Assembly (NCBI RefSeq): GCF_003627995.1
Contig: NZ_CP032707.1
Span: forward strand, 2,160,501 to 2,224,500
Reading direction: 5' to 3'
Source: Brevundimonas naejangsanensis
GTDB lineage: Bacteria > Pseudomonadota > Alphaproteobacteria > Caulobacterales > Caulobacteraceae
Length of the DNA stretch: 64,000 nt
The notes beneath the pieces were generated by a model. That model saw nothing but the letters and a program-made list of their open reading frames with translations, did not search any database and was not told the origin of the DNA. The position numbers were made by a program, and so were the translations under genes. Position 1 is the first letter of the stretch, and the number at the start of each line of letters is the position of its first letter. Positions 35,725-42,702 of the stretch are shown here, one piece after another.

Positions 35725-35813
35725 GATGATCCCTGAATGTGAGGAGGAGACTCACATTGGAAGCGTCTCGCCCTGCCGAGGGTTCCTGAATCCGCGTCGG
35801 TCGCGACGAAATG

Positions 35814-36959
35814 TCAGCCCTGGCGATAGGGCGACAGGTCCACCGTCATGGCCTGCATCTCGGCTTCGACCGCCGGGCGCTCCTGCTCCAGGTAGCGGGC
35901 GACGGGATCGCGCAGCGCCGGGTCGGCGATGAAGTGAGCCGAATAGACGGGGGAGGGCAGGTAGCCGCGCGCGATCTTGTGCTGGCCCTGCGCCCCGGCC
36001 TCGACCCGTGACAGGCCGCGGGCGATGGCGAAGTCGATCGCCTGATAATAGCAGAGCTCGAAATGCAGGAAGGGCCGGCCGACCAGCGTTCCCCACTGCC
36101 GGCCGTAAAGCGCGTCGCGGCCGATGAAGTTCAACGCCCCCGCGACCGGCGCTCGGTCCTCGAAGGCCATGACCAGGGCGATGCGGTCGGCCATGCTTGC
36201 GCCGACGCGGGCGAAGAAGTCGCGCGTCAGATAGGGGCGGCCCCACTTCCGGTCGCCGGTGTCCATGTAGAAGGCGAAGAAGGCGTCCCAGTGCGCCTCG
36301 GTGATTTCGGCGCCCGTCAGGACGCGGATGTCGAGACCGGCCTGGGCTTCGCGGCGCTCGCGGCGGATGGTCTTGCGCCGGTTGGACGACAGGGCGGCCA
36401 GGAAGTCGTCGAAGGCGCCGTAGCCGGCGTTGCGCCAGACATACTGGATGTCCCGGCGCGGCAGCAGGCCCGCATCGATCATGGCGCGCCATTCCGGCTC
36501 GGTCGGGAAGTTGACGTGCAGGGACGAGACGCCCAGCCGCTCGACCAGGGTCAGGGCGCCTTGCAGCAGGGCCTCGCGCACGGCGCCTGCCTCCGCGCCG
36601 GGCGCGTTCAGAAACCTCGGCCCCGTCACGGGCGTGAAAGGCACGGCGCCCAGAAGCTTGGGGTAGTAGCGCCCGCCCACGCGCTCATAGGCGTCGGCCC
36701 AGGCGTGGTCGAAGACGTATTCGCCCTGGCTGTGGCCCTTCAGATAGAGGGGCATGACGCCGATCACGGCGCCGCCTTCGTCGTGCAGGGACAGGTGGCG
36801 CGCCGCCCAGCCCTGGGACGGGACGGCGCTGCCGGACGCCTCGCAGGCGTCGAGGAAGTCGTAGGAGACGAAGGGATCGCCGCTTGGGGCCGCGCAGGCG
36901 TCCCACGCGTCCCGGCCTATCGCGGCGATCCCGTCGTGAACCTGAAGGGTGAAGCTCAC
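35814..36959 (-). CDS. GNAT/FemAB-like N-acyltransferase (DUF482)
   Basis: 381-residue protein of the DUF482/peptidogalycan-biosynthesis family, a GNAT-like acyltransferase group. Conserved parts are DPFVSYDFLDACEASGSA near residue 28, MPLYLKGHSQGEYVFDHAWADAY near residue 75, LSSNRRKTIRRERRE and FELCYYQAIDFAIARGL. It is cytoplasmic and its substrate is unknown. The GTG at 36959 overlaps the ridA stop (GTGA). The frame continues upstream only as shadow sequence in ridA. The pair ridA-DUF482 is probably one transcript. Confidence 0.87.
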   Translation of the reverse strand: MSFTLQVHDGIAAIGRDAWDACAAPSGDPFVSYDFLDACEASGSAVPSQGWAARHLSLHDEGGAVIGVMPLYLKGHSQGEYVFDHAWADAYERVGGRYYPKLLGAVPFTPVTGPRFLNAPGAEAGAVREALLQGALTLVERLGVSSLHVNFPTEPEWRAMIDAGLLPRRDIQYVWRNAGYGAFDDFLAALSSNRRKTIRRERREAQAGLDIRVLTGAEITEAHWDAFFAFYMDTGDRKWGRPYLTRDFFARVGASMADRIALVMAFEDRAPVAGALNFIGRDALYGRQWGTLVGRPFLHFELCYYQAIDFAIARGLSRVEAGAQGQHKIARGYLPSPVYSAHFIADPALRDPVARYLEQERPAVEAEMQAMTVDLSPYRQG

Positions 36960-37414
36960 TTCACCTCGATGACGGCGTCCACTTCGACGGCGAAGCCGAG
37001 CGGCAGCTTGTAAACGCCGACGGCCGAGCGCGAGTGCTTGCCCGCGTCGCCGAAGACCTGGACCATCAGGTCCGAGCAGCCGTTGATGACGGCCGGAATG
37101 GCCTCGAAGTCCGGCCCGGCCTGGACGAAGCCGCCCAGCTTGACGATGCGGACCACGCGATCCAGGTCGCCGTCGACGGCGGCGTTGATCTGGGACAGCA
37201 GGTTGATGCCGCACAGGCGGGCGGCCTCGGCGGCCTGCTCCGGGGTCACGTCCACGCCGACGGTGCCCTTGATGCCGCCGCCAGCGTCGTTCGACAGCTG
37301 GCCCGAGATGAAGATCTGCTCGCCCGAGCGGACGTAGGAGACGTAGCTGGCGACCGGCTTGGCGGGCTCGGGCAGGGTGATGCCGAGTTCAGCAATGCGG
37401 GCGTGGATGCTCAT
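36956..37414 (-). CDS. RidA/YjgF-family protein
   Basis: 152-residue RidA-family protein; canonical members hydrolyse reactive enamines and imines formed by PLP enzymes. The family shape is present: FISGQLSNDAGG near residue 36, CGINLLSQINAAVDGDLDRVVRIVKLGGFVQ near residue 68 and a GVYKLPLGFAVEVDAVIEV C-terminus. The Arg that binds the carboxylate in active RidA proteins is usually in an R-P-A or R-S-x-V-G segment; here SRSAVGVYKLP is present. It is followed by a DUF482 gene that overlaps by four bases. Confidence 0.9.
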   Translation of the reverse strand: MSIHARIAELGITLPEPAKPVASYVSYVRSGEQIFISGQLSNDAGGGIKGTVGVDVTPEQAAEAARLCGINLLSQINAAVDGDLDRVVRIVKLGGFVQAGPDFEAIPAVINGCSDLMVQVFGDAGKHSRSAVGVYKLPLGFAVEVDAVIEVK

Positions 37415-37472
37415 GGGGCGACTCCGTTTGAAAAGGTTGGACGGGGTTTAGCGCGGGGAGATCGACGTGTCT

Positions 37473-37627
37473 CCCTTCTCCCCTTGGGGGAGAAGGTGTC
37501 AGGCCGAGCCTGACGGAAGAGGGGGACGTTTCCGCGAGAGCGCCTTTTCGGCGATGGCGCGCTTGTCGGGCGCAGGCCCCTCATCCGAACGCCTCCGGCG
37601 TCCACCTTCTCCTCCGAGGGGAGAAGG
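37473..37627. repeat. Family B element covering the 3' end of dinB
   Basis: 155 bases with outer palindromes of the CCTTCTCCC/GGGAGAAGG type at 37473-37496 and 37605-37627. Inside are a GTCAGGCC..GCCTGAC hairpin (37498-37516), AAGAGGGGG, and inverted CCCCTCATCCGAACGCC. The dinB stop (37499-37501) and its last 43 codons lie within the element, so the repeat supplies coding sequence. Confidence 0.85.
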
Positions 37628-38875
37628 AAGGGCGCGGCCTGCAACCACGGCGCGTGCCCCGAACTTGTCGCGCAGGGCGTCGATGGCGGTCTCGGTCTTC
37701 AGGGCGCGGCTTTCGGGCGTGGCGAACAGGCCGGCGGGCGTGTCCTGGGCCTCGGCGATGTCGGCCATGCCGATGCCGATCAGGCGATAGGGCACGCCCA
37801 GTTCCGCCTTCAGCAGGTCGCGCCCGGCGGCGAAGAGGGCGCGCGCGGTCTGCACCGGCTCGGCCAGGGTGACGCGGCGGGTGACGATCTTGAAGTCGGT
37901 CTTGCGCAGCTTCAGCACCACCACGCGGCTGGCCACGCCGTCGCGCCGCGCCTTGGACGCCAGCTTCTCGCATAGGGGCCACAGTTCGGCCTCCAGCGCC
38001 TCGGCCGTGGTCAGGTCGTCGTTGAAGGTGGTCTCGGCGCTCATGCCGCGGCGGTCGTGGTCCGGGTTCACCGGGCGACTGTCGCGGGCGTGGCTGAGGT
38101 CGTGCAGGCGCAGGCCCGTCTCGCCGTAGCGTCGGACCAGATCCTTGACCTCGGCGGCGGCCAGGTCGCCGATCGTGGCGAAGCCGTCCGACCGCAGAGT
38201 GCGGCCGAACACCGGCCCCACGCCGGGCAGGATGGAGACCGGGCGCGGCGCCAGCAGGGCCTGGGCCTCGGCCGCGCCGATGACGGAAAAGCCGCGCGGC
38301 TTGTCCAGTTCGGAGGCGATCTTGGCCAGGAAGCGGTTGGGGGCGAGGCCGATGGAGACGGTCAGACCCGTCTCGTCCTCGATCCATTTCTGCAGGCGGA
38401 TCAGCTGGAAGGCGGACGGACCGCCGTTCAGCCGCTCGGTGCCCTTCAGGTCGATCCAGGCCTCGTCCAGCGACAGGGTCTGGACCAGGGGTGTCAGGCG
38501 GTGGACGGCGCCGAAGATGCGCTCGCTCTCGGCCACGTATTTGCGGAAATCCGGCTTGATGACCACGGCGTCAGGGCAGGCTTTCAGCGCCTTGAACATC
38601 GGCATGGCCGAGCCGACGCCGTAGAGCCGCGCCACATAGCAGGCGGTGGAGACCACGCCGCGCTTGCCGCCGCCGACGATGACCGGCCTGTCGCGCAATT
38701 CGGGCCGGTCGCGCTTCTCGACCGAGGCGTAGAAGGCGTCGCAGTCCAGGTGGGCGATGTGCAGCCGGTCCAGCTCTTCGTGGAAGACGGTTCGGCGCGA
38801 GCCGCAGGCAGGGCACCGCGCGACCTGACGGTCGCCGGTCCACAGGCAGTCACGGCAAAGGGCCTTGATGGCCAA
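37499..38875 (-). CDS. dinB: DNA polymerase IV with N-terminal zinc-knuckle-like motif and repeat-encoded C-terminus
   Basis: 458-residue Y-family translesion polymerase. The first 30 residues hold two CxxC pairs (C7/C10 and C21/C24), an extension often seen in alphaproteobacterial DinB. The catalytic palm has [15 protein letters not shown] near residue 40 and SLDEAWID near residue 135. The thumb and little-finger domain continue to about residue 400 ([10 protein letters not shown]). The usual C-terminus would end near VVAGRA. From there the protein reads [18 protein letters not shown] and on to RPPLPSGSA, encoded by the family B repeat. No beta-clamp motif is obvious in that tail. The gene is divergent from divK. 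No SOS box was seen. Confidence 0.92.
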   Translation of the reverse strand: MAIKALCRDCLWTGDRQVARCPACGSRRTVFHEELDRLHIAHLDCDAFYASVEKRDRPELRDRPVIVGGGKRGVVSTACYVARLYGVGSAMPMFKALKACPDAVVIKPDFRKYVAESERIFGAVHRLTPLVQTLSLDEAWIDLKGTERLNGGPSAFQLIRLQKWIEDETGLTVSIGLAPNRFLAKIASELDKPRGFSVIGAAEAQALLAPRPVSILPGVGPVFGRTLRSDGFATIGDLAAAEVKDLVRRYGETGLRLHDLSHARDSRPVNPDHDRRGMSAETTFNDDLTTAEALEAELWPLCEKLASKARRDGVASRVVVLKLRKTDFKIVTRRVTLAEPVQTARALFAAGRDLLKAELGVPYRLIGIGMADIAEAQDTPAGLFATPESRALKTETAIDALRDKFGARAVVAGRALPSPLGGEGGRRRRSDEGPAPDKRAIAEKALSRKRPPLPSGSA

Positions 38876-38897
38876 TCAGGAACTCCGTTTCCCCAAC

Positions 38898-38912
38898 TTC
38901 ACGCCAACTTAA
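38898..38912 (+). promoter_or_regulatory. Degenerate CtrA-like box upstream of divK
   Basis: TTCA-N7-TTAA at 38898-38912 matches the CtrA TTAA-N7-TTAA pattern at seven of eight positions and lies 86 bases before the divK ATG. divK of Caulobacter is known to be CtrA-dependent, so the position is sensible, but one mismatch and the short motif leave this weak. Confidence 0.3.
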
Positions 38913-38998
38913 GACTGGCGCGGCCACAGTGCACGCAAGAAGGCGTGACAGCCCGTCGCGAAAGCGGGCGGTCCAGAGGCGCAACGGCCGGGTGGCGG

Positions 38999-39376
38999 AT
39001 GTCCAAGAAGGTCCTCATCGTCGAGGATAACGAGCTGAACATGAAGCTTTTTCATGATCTGCTCGATTCTCAGGGGTACGAAGTGCTGCAGACCCGCGAA
39101 GGGCTGCAGGCGCTGGCTATCGCGCGCGAGCACCGCCCCGACCTGATCCTGATGGATATCCAGCTGCCGGAAATTTCCGGCCTGGAAGTCACGAAATGGC
39201 TAAAGGATGACGACGAGCTGAACCATATCCCTGTTATCGCCGTTACCGCCTTCGCCATGAAGGGCGATGAGGAGCGAATCCGGCAGGGCGGCTGCGAAGC
39301 GTATATCTCGAAGCCGATCTCGGTCATTTCGTTCCTGGAGACGGTGCGCAGGCACCTGGGTCAGGGGGCGACATGA
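38999..39376 (+). CDS. divK: Single-domain response regulator DivK
   Basis: 125-residue CheY-like receiver. The phospho-acceptor is Asp53 in LILMDIQLP, with the acidic pocket in [16 protein letters not shown]. The conserved Thr is in [16 protein letters not shown] and Lys in [10 protein letters not shown]. In Caulobacter, DivK binds DivL, PleC and DivJ and controls CtrA activity and cell fate. The sequence matches the Caulobacter protein closely by eye over the whole length. The stop overlaps the pleD ATG (ATGA). It begins 123 bases from divergent dinB. Confidence 0.95.
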   Translation: MSKKVLIVEDNELNMKLFHDLLDSQGYEVLQTREGLQALAIAREHRPDLILMDIQLPEISGLEVTKWLKDDDELNHIPVIAVTAFAMKGDEERIRQGGCEAYISKPISVISFLETVRRHLGQGAT

Positions 39377-40734
39377 GTGCGCGAATCCTGGTGGTCGACG
39401 ACGTCGAGGCGAATGTTCGCCTGCTCGAGGCCAAGCTGACTCTCGAATACTATGACGTCATCACCTGCCACGACGGCGTCAGCGGGATCGCCCTGGCGGC
39501 CAGCGAACAGCCGGATCTGATCCTCCTGGACGTCATGATGCCGGGCGTGGACGGGTTTGAGGCTTGCCGGCGGATCAAGGCGGCGGCCGATACCCGACAC
39601 ATTCCGGTGGTCCTGGTGACGGCCCTGGACGGGCGGCATGACCGCATCAAGGGACTGGAGGCAGGGGCCGACGACTTCCTGTCGAAGCCGCTGGACGACG
39701 TCATCCTGATGGCGCGGGTCAAGAGCCTGACCCGCCTGAAGATGGTGATGGACGAACTGCGCGAGCGCGAGGAGAGCGGCCGTCGCGTCGGCGTCGACAC
39801 CGGCGGCGTGGCGCGGCTCAAGGGCTCGGGCGGTCGGGTGCTGATCGTCGATGACAACACCCTTCAGGCCGATCTGATGGCCCAGGAGCTGTCGCTGGAG
39901 CACCGACCGATGGTCGAGCGTTCGACCGAGACGGGCTTGGAGGCGGCGCGGGGGGCGGTCGACCTGGTGATCGTCAATGTGACGTCCGAGAGTTTCGACG
40001 GCCTGCGCCTGATCGCCCAGCTACGCTCCAAGGAGCCGACGCGGCGCCTGCCCATCCTGGCCCTGGTGGACACCCAGGACCGGCCGCGCCTGCTCAAGGC
40101 GCTGGAGCTGGGGGCGCACGATATCCTGACCCGGCCGATTGATCCCGAGGAGCTGGGCGCGCGCGTGCGGACCCAGGTGCGGCGCAAGCGTTACGGCGAC
40201 TTCCTGCGCCAGAAGCTGGACCACAATCTGGAGATGGCGGTCACCGACCCGCTGACCGGCCTGCACAACCGCCGCTACATGAACGGTCAGCTGGACGCTC
40301 TGGTGGCGCGCGCCAACCGGGGCGGGGATCCGGTGGCGCTGCTGGTTCTGGATATCGACCACTTCAAGTCGGTCAACGACAGCTTCGGCCATGACGCGGG
40401 CGACGAGGTGCTGCGCGAGTTCTCGGTCCGCCTGGCGACCAATGTGCGGGCCGTGGACCTGCCGTGCCGGTTCGGGGGCGAGGAGTTCGTGGTGGTCATG
40501 CCCGGCACGACGCTGGAGGACGCTCACCGCATCGCCGAGCGAATCCGCCGCGACGTGGGGGCTTCGCCGTTCCGCATCCTGGGCGGCGAGCCGCTGGGCA
40601 TCACCGTCTCGGTCGGGGTCGCGGCGACAATGGGCGGGGACGACACCCCGGCCTCCCTGCTGAAGCGCGCCGACGAGGGGGTCTATGAGGCCAAGAACTC
40701 GGGCCGGAACCGGGTTGTCGCCCGCGCCGCCTGA
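39373..40734 (+). CDS. pleD: Diguanylate cyclase response regulator PleD
   Basis: 453-residue protein with two receiver domains and a GGEEF domain. The first receiver has Asp53 ([10 protein letters not shown]). The second, residues about 155-270, lacks the standard phospho-site, as in Caulobacter PleD, where it serves dimerisation. The GGEEF motif is at residues 368-372 and the allosteric I-site RAVD at 359-362; both positions equal those of Caulobacter PleD as I recall. It makes c-di-GMP when phosphorylated and directs the swarmer-to-stalked transition. The gene is translationally coupled to divK. A bidirectional terminator follows. Confidence 0.96.
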   Translation: MSARILVVDDVEANVRLLEAKLTLEYYDVITCHDGVSGIALAASEQPDLILLDVMMPGVDGFEACRRIKAAADTRHIPVVLVTALDGRHDRIKGLEAGADDFLSKPLDDVILMARVKSLTRLKMVMDELREREESGRRVGVDTGGVARLKGSGGRVLIVDDNTLQADLMAQELSLEHRPMVERSTETGLEAARGAVDLVIVNVTSESFDGLRLIAQLRSKEPTRRLPILALVDTQDRPRLLKALELGAHDILTRPIDPEELGARVRTQVRRKRYGDFLRQKLDHNLEMAVTDPLTGLHNRRYMNGQLDALVARANRGGDPVALLVLDIDHFKSVNDSFGHDAGDEVLREFSVRLATNVRAVDLPCRFGGEEFVVVMPGTTLEDAHRIAERIRRDVGASPFRILGGEPLGITVSVGVAATMGGDDTPASLLKRADEGVYEAKNSGRNRVVARAA

Positions 40735-40760
40735 GGCGCCTTGCGTATCGGCCAAAGAAA

Positions 40761-40786
40761 AACGCCCGGTCCTGCGACCGGGCGTT
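40761..40786. terminator. Bidirectional terminator between pleD and rpmG
   Basis: AACGCCCGGT (40761-40770) pairs with ACCGGGCGTT (40777-40786) around CCTGCG. The upstream strand has AAAGAAAA and the downstream side TTTCGATT, so T-rich tracts exist in both directions. Confidence 0.85.
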
Positions 40787-40821
40787 TCGATTCTCGCAAA
40801 TTCAAGCGGAGGGCGAAGCCC

Positions 40822-40989
40822 TTACTTGATCTTGCCTTCCTTGAACTCGACGTGCTTGCGCACGACCGGGTCGTACTTCTTGACGACCATCTTCTCGGTC
40901 ATGGTGCGGGCGTTCTTCTTGGTGACGTAGAAGAAGCCGGTGTCGGCGGTGGAGTTCAGGCGGATCTTGATGGAAGCCGGTTTGGCCAT
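40822..40989 (-). CDS. rpmG: Large ribosomal subunit protein bL33
   Basis: 55-residue ribosomal protein L33. The sequence begins [20 protein letters not shown], continues with [10 protein letters not shown] and ends [18 protein letters not shown], all typical of bL33. AGAGGT lies eight bases before the ATG. No zinc-binding Cys pairs are present, so this is the C-minus (zinc-independent) form. The pleD-rpmG neighbourhood is conserved in Caulobacterales in my recollection. The gene is below the usual length threshold for open-frame listings. Confidence 0.95.
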   Translation of the reverse strand: MAKPASIKIRLNSTADTGFFYVTKKNARTMTEKMVVKKYDPVVRKHVEFKEGKIK

Positions 40990-41115
40990 CGGAATTACCT
41001 CTGCGACGGCGAAAGCCGCTTGAAATAAGAGGCGCGGAACATACTCACGCGCGGCCCAAAGTCAACGGTTTCGATGTCGCCTTGAGCGAGCCTGCGGACA
41101 GGATAGGGTTCCGCC

Positions 41116-41703
41116 ATGAAAACGCCAAGCTTCACCCGCCCCGCCGCCCTGTCCGCCACTGCTCTTGCGGGGGCCATGGCGCTGTCCGCCTGCGCTTCCA
41201 AGCCCGTCGAGCCGACGCCGCAGGACGCCTTCTTCGCTAATCTGACCGAACTGTGCGGCCAGAGATTCGAGGGCAAGGTCGTCACGACCGAGGCCGCCGA
41301 CTCGGACTTCGCCGGCAAGCGCCTGCTGATGCACGTGCGCGACTGCTCGGCCGAGGAGATTCGCATTCCCTTCTGGGTGGGCGAGGATCGCTCGCGGACC
41401 TGGGTCGTGACGCGCACCGAGACCGGCCTGCGCCTGAAGCACGATCACCGCCAGCCGGACGGCACGACCGACACCCTGCACTGGTACGGCGGCGATACGG
41501 CGAATCAGGGTTCGGCCGAGCGCCAGGAGTTCCCGGTCGACCAGGAATCCATCGACCTGTTCAACGCCAACAACGCCTCGGTCTCGACGACCAACGTCTG
41601 GGCCATGGAGGTCCATCCGGCGCAGACCTTCGCCTATGAACTGCGTCGCCCGAACCGCCACTTCCGCGTCGACTTCGACCTGACCAAGCCGGTCACCGAG
41701 TAG
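41116..41703 (+). CDS. Predicted lipoprotein of unknown function
   Basis: 195-residue protein with a signal peptide ending in AMALSAC, a lipobox with Cys near residue 26. The mature part has a conserved-looking RFEGKVVTTEAADSDFAGKRLLMHVRDC, two Cys residues (near 47 and 76) that could pair, and a WAMEVHPAQTFAYELRRPNRHFRVDFDLTKPV C-terminus rich in beta pattern. The same type of protein is found in other Caulobacterales as secreted or hypothetical. No known domain is recognised. It stands alone between rpmG and a repeat. Confidence 0.75.
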   Translation: MKTPSFTRPAALSATALAGAMALSACASKPVEPTPQDAFFANLTELCGQRFEGKVVTTEAADSDFAGKRLLMHVRDCSAEEIRIPFWVGEDRSRTWVVTRTETGLRLKHDHRQPDGTTDTLHWYGGDTANQGSAERQEFPVDQESIDLFNANNASVSTTNVWAMEVHPAQTFAYELRRPNRHFRVDFDLTKPVTE

Positions 41704-41731
41704 GCGGGACCCGAGTCTCCGCCCTCCCTTT

Positions 41732-41792
41732 CCGTCATCCCCGGGCTTGTCCCGGGGATCCAGGATTCTCGGCACAAGGCCGAGAATGACGG
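41732..41792. repeat. Family A element, compact form (61 bases)
   Basis: CCGTCATCC... and ...GAATGACGG ends enclose two hairpins: CCCCGGGC-TTGT-CCCGGGG and ATTCTCGGC-ACAAG-GCCGAGAAT. Compared with 8132 the spacer between the halves is absent, so this looks like the minimal unit. It separates convergent genes. Confidence 0.87.
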
Positions 41793-41811
41793 ATGAAGGG
41801 GGGCTGCGTCC

Positions 41812-42399
41812 TCAGTCCAGCTGATCGACGACGTGGCGGCCGCGCACCATGCGTACGAAGGGCAGGGGACGGTCCGGATGCGCCAGCCGTTCGGCCACCT
41901 CGCCCAGCACGAAGCGGGTGATGGCGGGCAGGTCCAGCCCATGCGCCTCGTCCAGCGGCAGCCAGGCGATCTCGTCCAGTTCGCCCGAGCCCTCGATGCG
42001 GTCGGGGTCGCGCAGGGCCTCGACAGGGGCCATGAAGAAGCGCGCGTCGAAGCGGCGAGTGCGGCCCGGCGGGGTGATGGCGCGCGCCACATAGGACAGG
42101 ACCGAAAGGTCGGGCAGGGCGCCCGCCTGGCGAAACTCGCGCCACGGGCCCGCCACCGAGGCGGCGGGCGCGGAGCGGCCCAGGATCAGCCCGGTCTCCT
42201 CGAAGGTTTCGCGCACGGCGGCCAAGGCCAGGGCGCGGGCGCGCCGCGCGGGCATCTCCGCCTCCAGCCGACGGGCCGCGTCGGGGGACAGGTCGCCGGT
42301 CGCGGCGGCGGTGAAGTCGGAGCGGTCGATGCGTCCGCCCGGAAACACCCATTTGGAGGCCATGAAGACGTGGCTCGGCGCGCGGCGGCCCATCAGCAC
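41812..42399 (-). CDS. NUDIX hydrolase with unresolved N-terminus
   Basis: 195 residues from the first usable in-frame start, a GTG at 42399. The Nudix motif is spread over KWVFPGGRID and RALALAAVRETFEETGLIL, with REtfEEtG intact. The family normally starts earlier: the same frame continues upstream with the expected first strand KDAATLILTRGGDRPEVLMGRR, but no ATG, GTG or TTG occurs there. An out-of-frame ATG at 42518 lies next to five C bases; one added C would join it to this frame. So the annotated start is provisional, and the gene may be disrupted or carry an unusual start. It lies downstream of rnr, as in related genomes. Confidence 0.72.
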   Translation of the reverse strand: MLMGRRAPSHVFMASKWVFPGGRIDRSDFTAAATGDLSPDAARRLEAEMPARRARALALAAVRETFEETGLILGRSAPAASVAGPWREFRQAGALPDLSVLSYVARAITPPGRTRRFDARFFMAPVEALRDPDRIEGSGELDEIAWLPLDEAHGLDLPAITRFVLGEVAERLAHPDRPLPFVRMVRGRHVVDQLD

Positions 42400-42534
42400 C
42401 TCGGGCCGGTCGCCGCCGCGCGTCAGGATCAGGGTGGCCGCGTCCTTGGGTCGCTGGGCGCCGCCCGTGCGCGGCGCGTCGGCCAGGTCCTGGGCGGCGT
42501 CGAAGGGTTGGGGGTCATGACTGACGTTCCGACG

Positions 42535-42686
42535 CCCTTCTCCCCGCCGGGGGAGAGGGTGGCTCGCGGAGCGAGACGGATGAGGGGGAGGCTGGCTGCG
42601 CGCGCGACCCCGACCGTTCTGCGTGCGGAAACAGCCCCCTCATCCGAGCGCCTCCGGCGCCCACCTTCTCCCACGAGGGGAGAAGG
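42535..42686. repeat. Family B intergenic palindromic element
   Basis: 152 bases with CCCTTCTCCCCGCCGGGGGA-type and CCTTCTCCCACGAGGGGAGA-type ends. Inside are GGCTCGCGGAGCGAGACGG, GATGAGGGGG and, inverted, CCCCCTCATCCGAGCGCC. It fills most of the gap between rnr and the NUDIX gene. Confidence 0.87.
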
Positions 42687-42702
42687 ACGCTGACGCCTTC
42701 AT

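Noticed and set aside
38876..38998. SOS (LexA) box for dinB
   Set aside because: No GTTC-N7-GTTC or its complement with both halves intact is present in the divergent gap.
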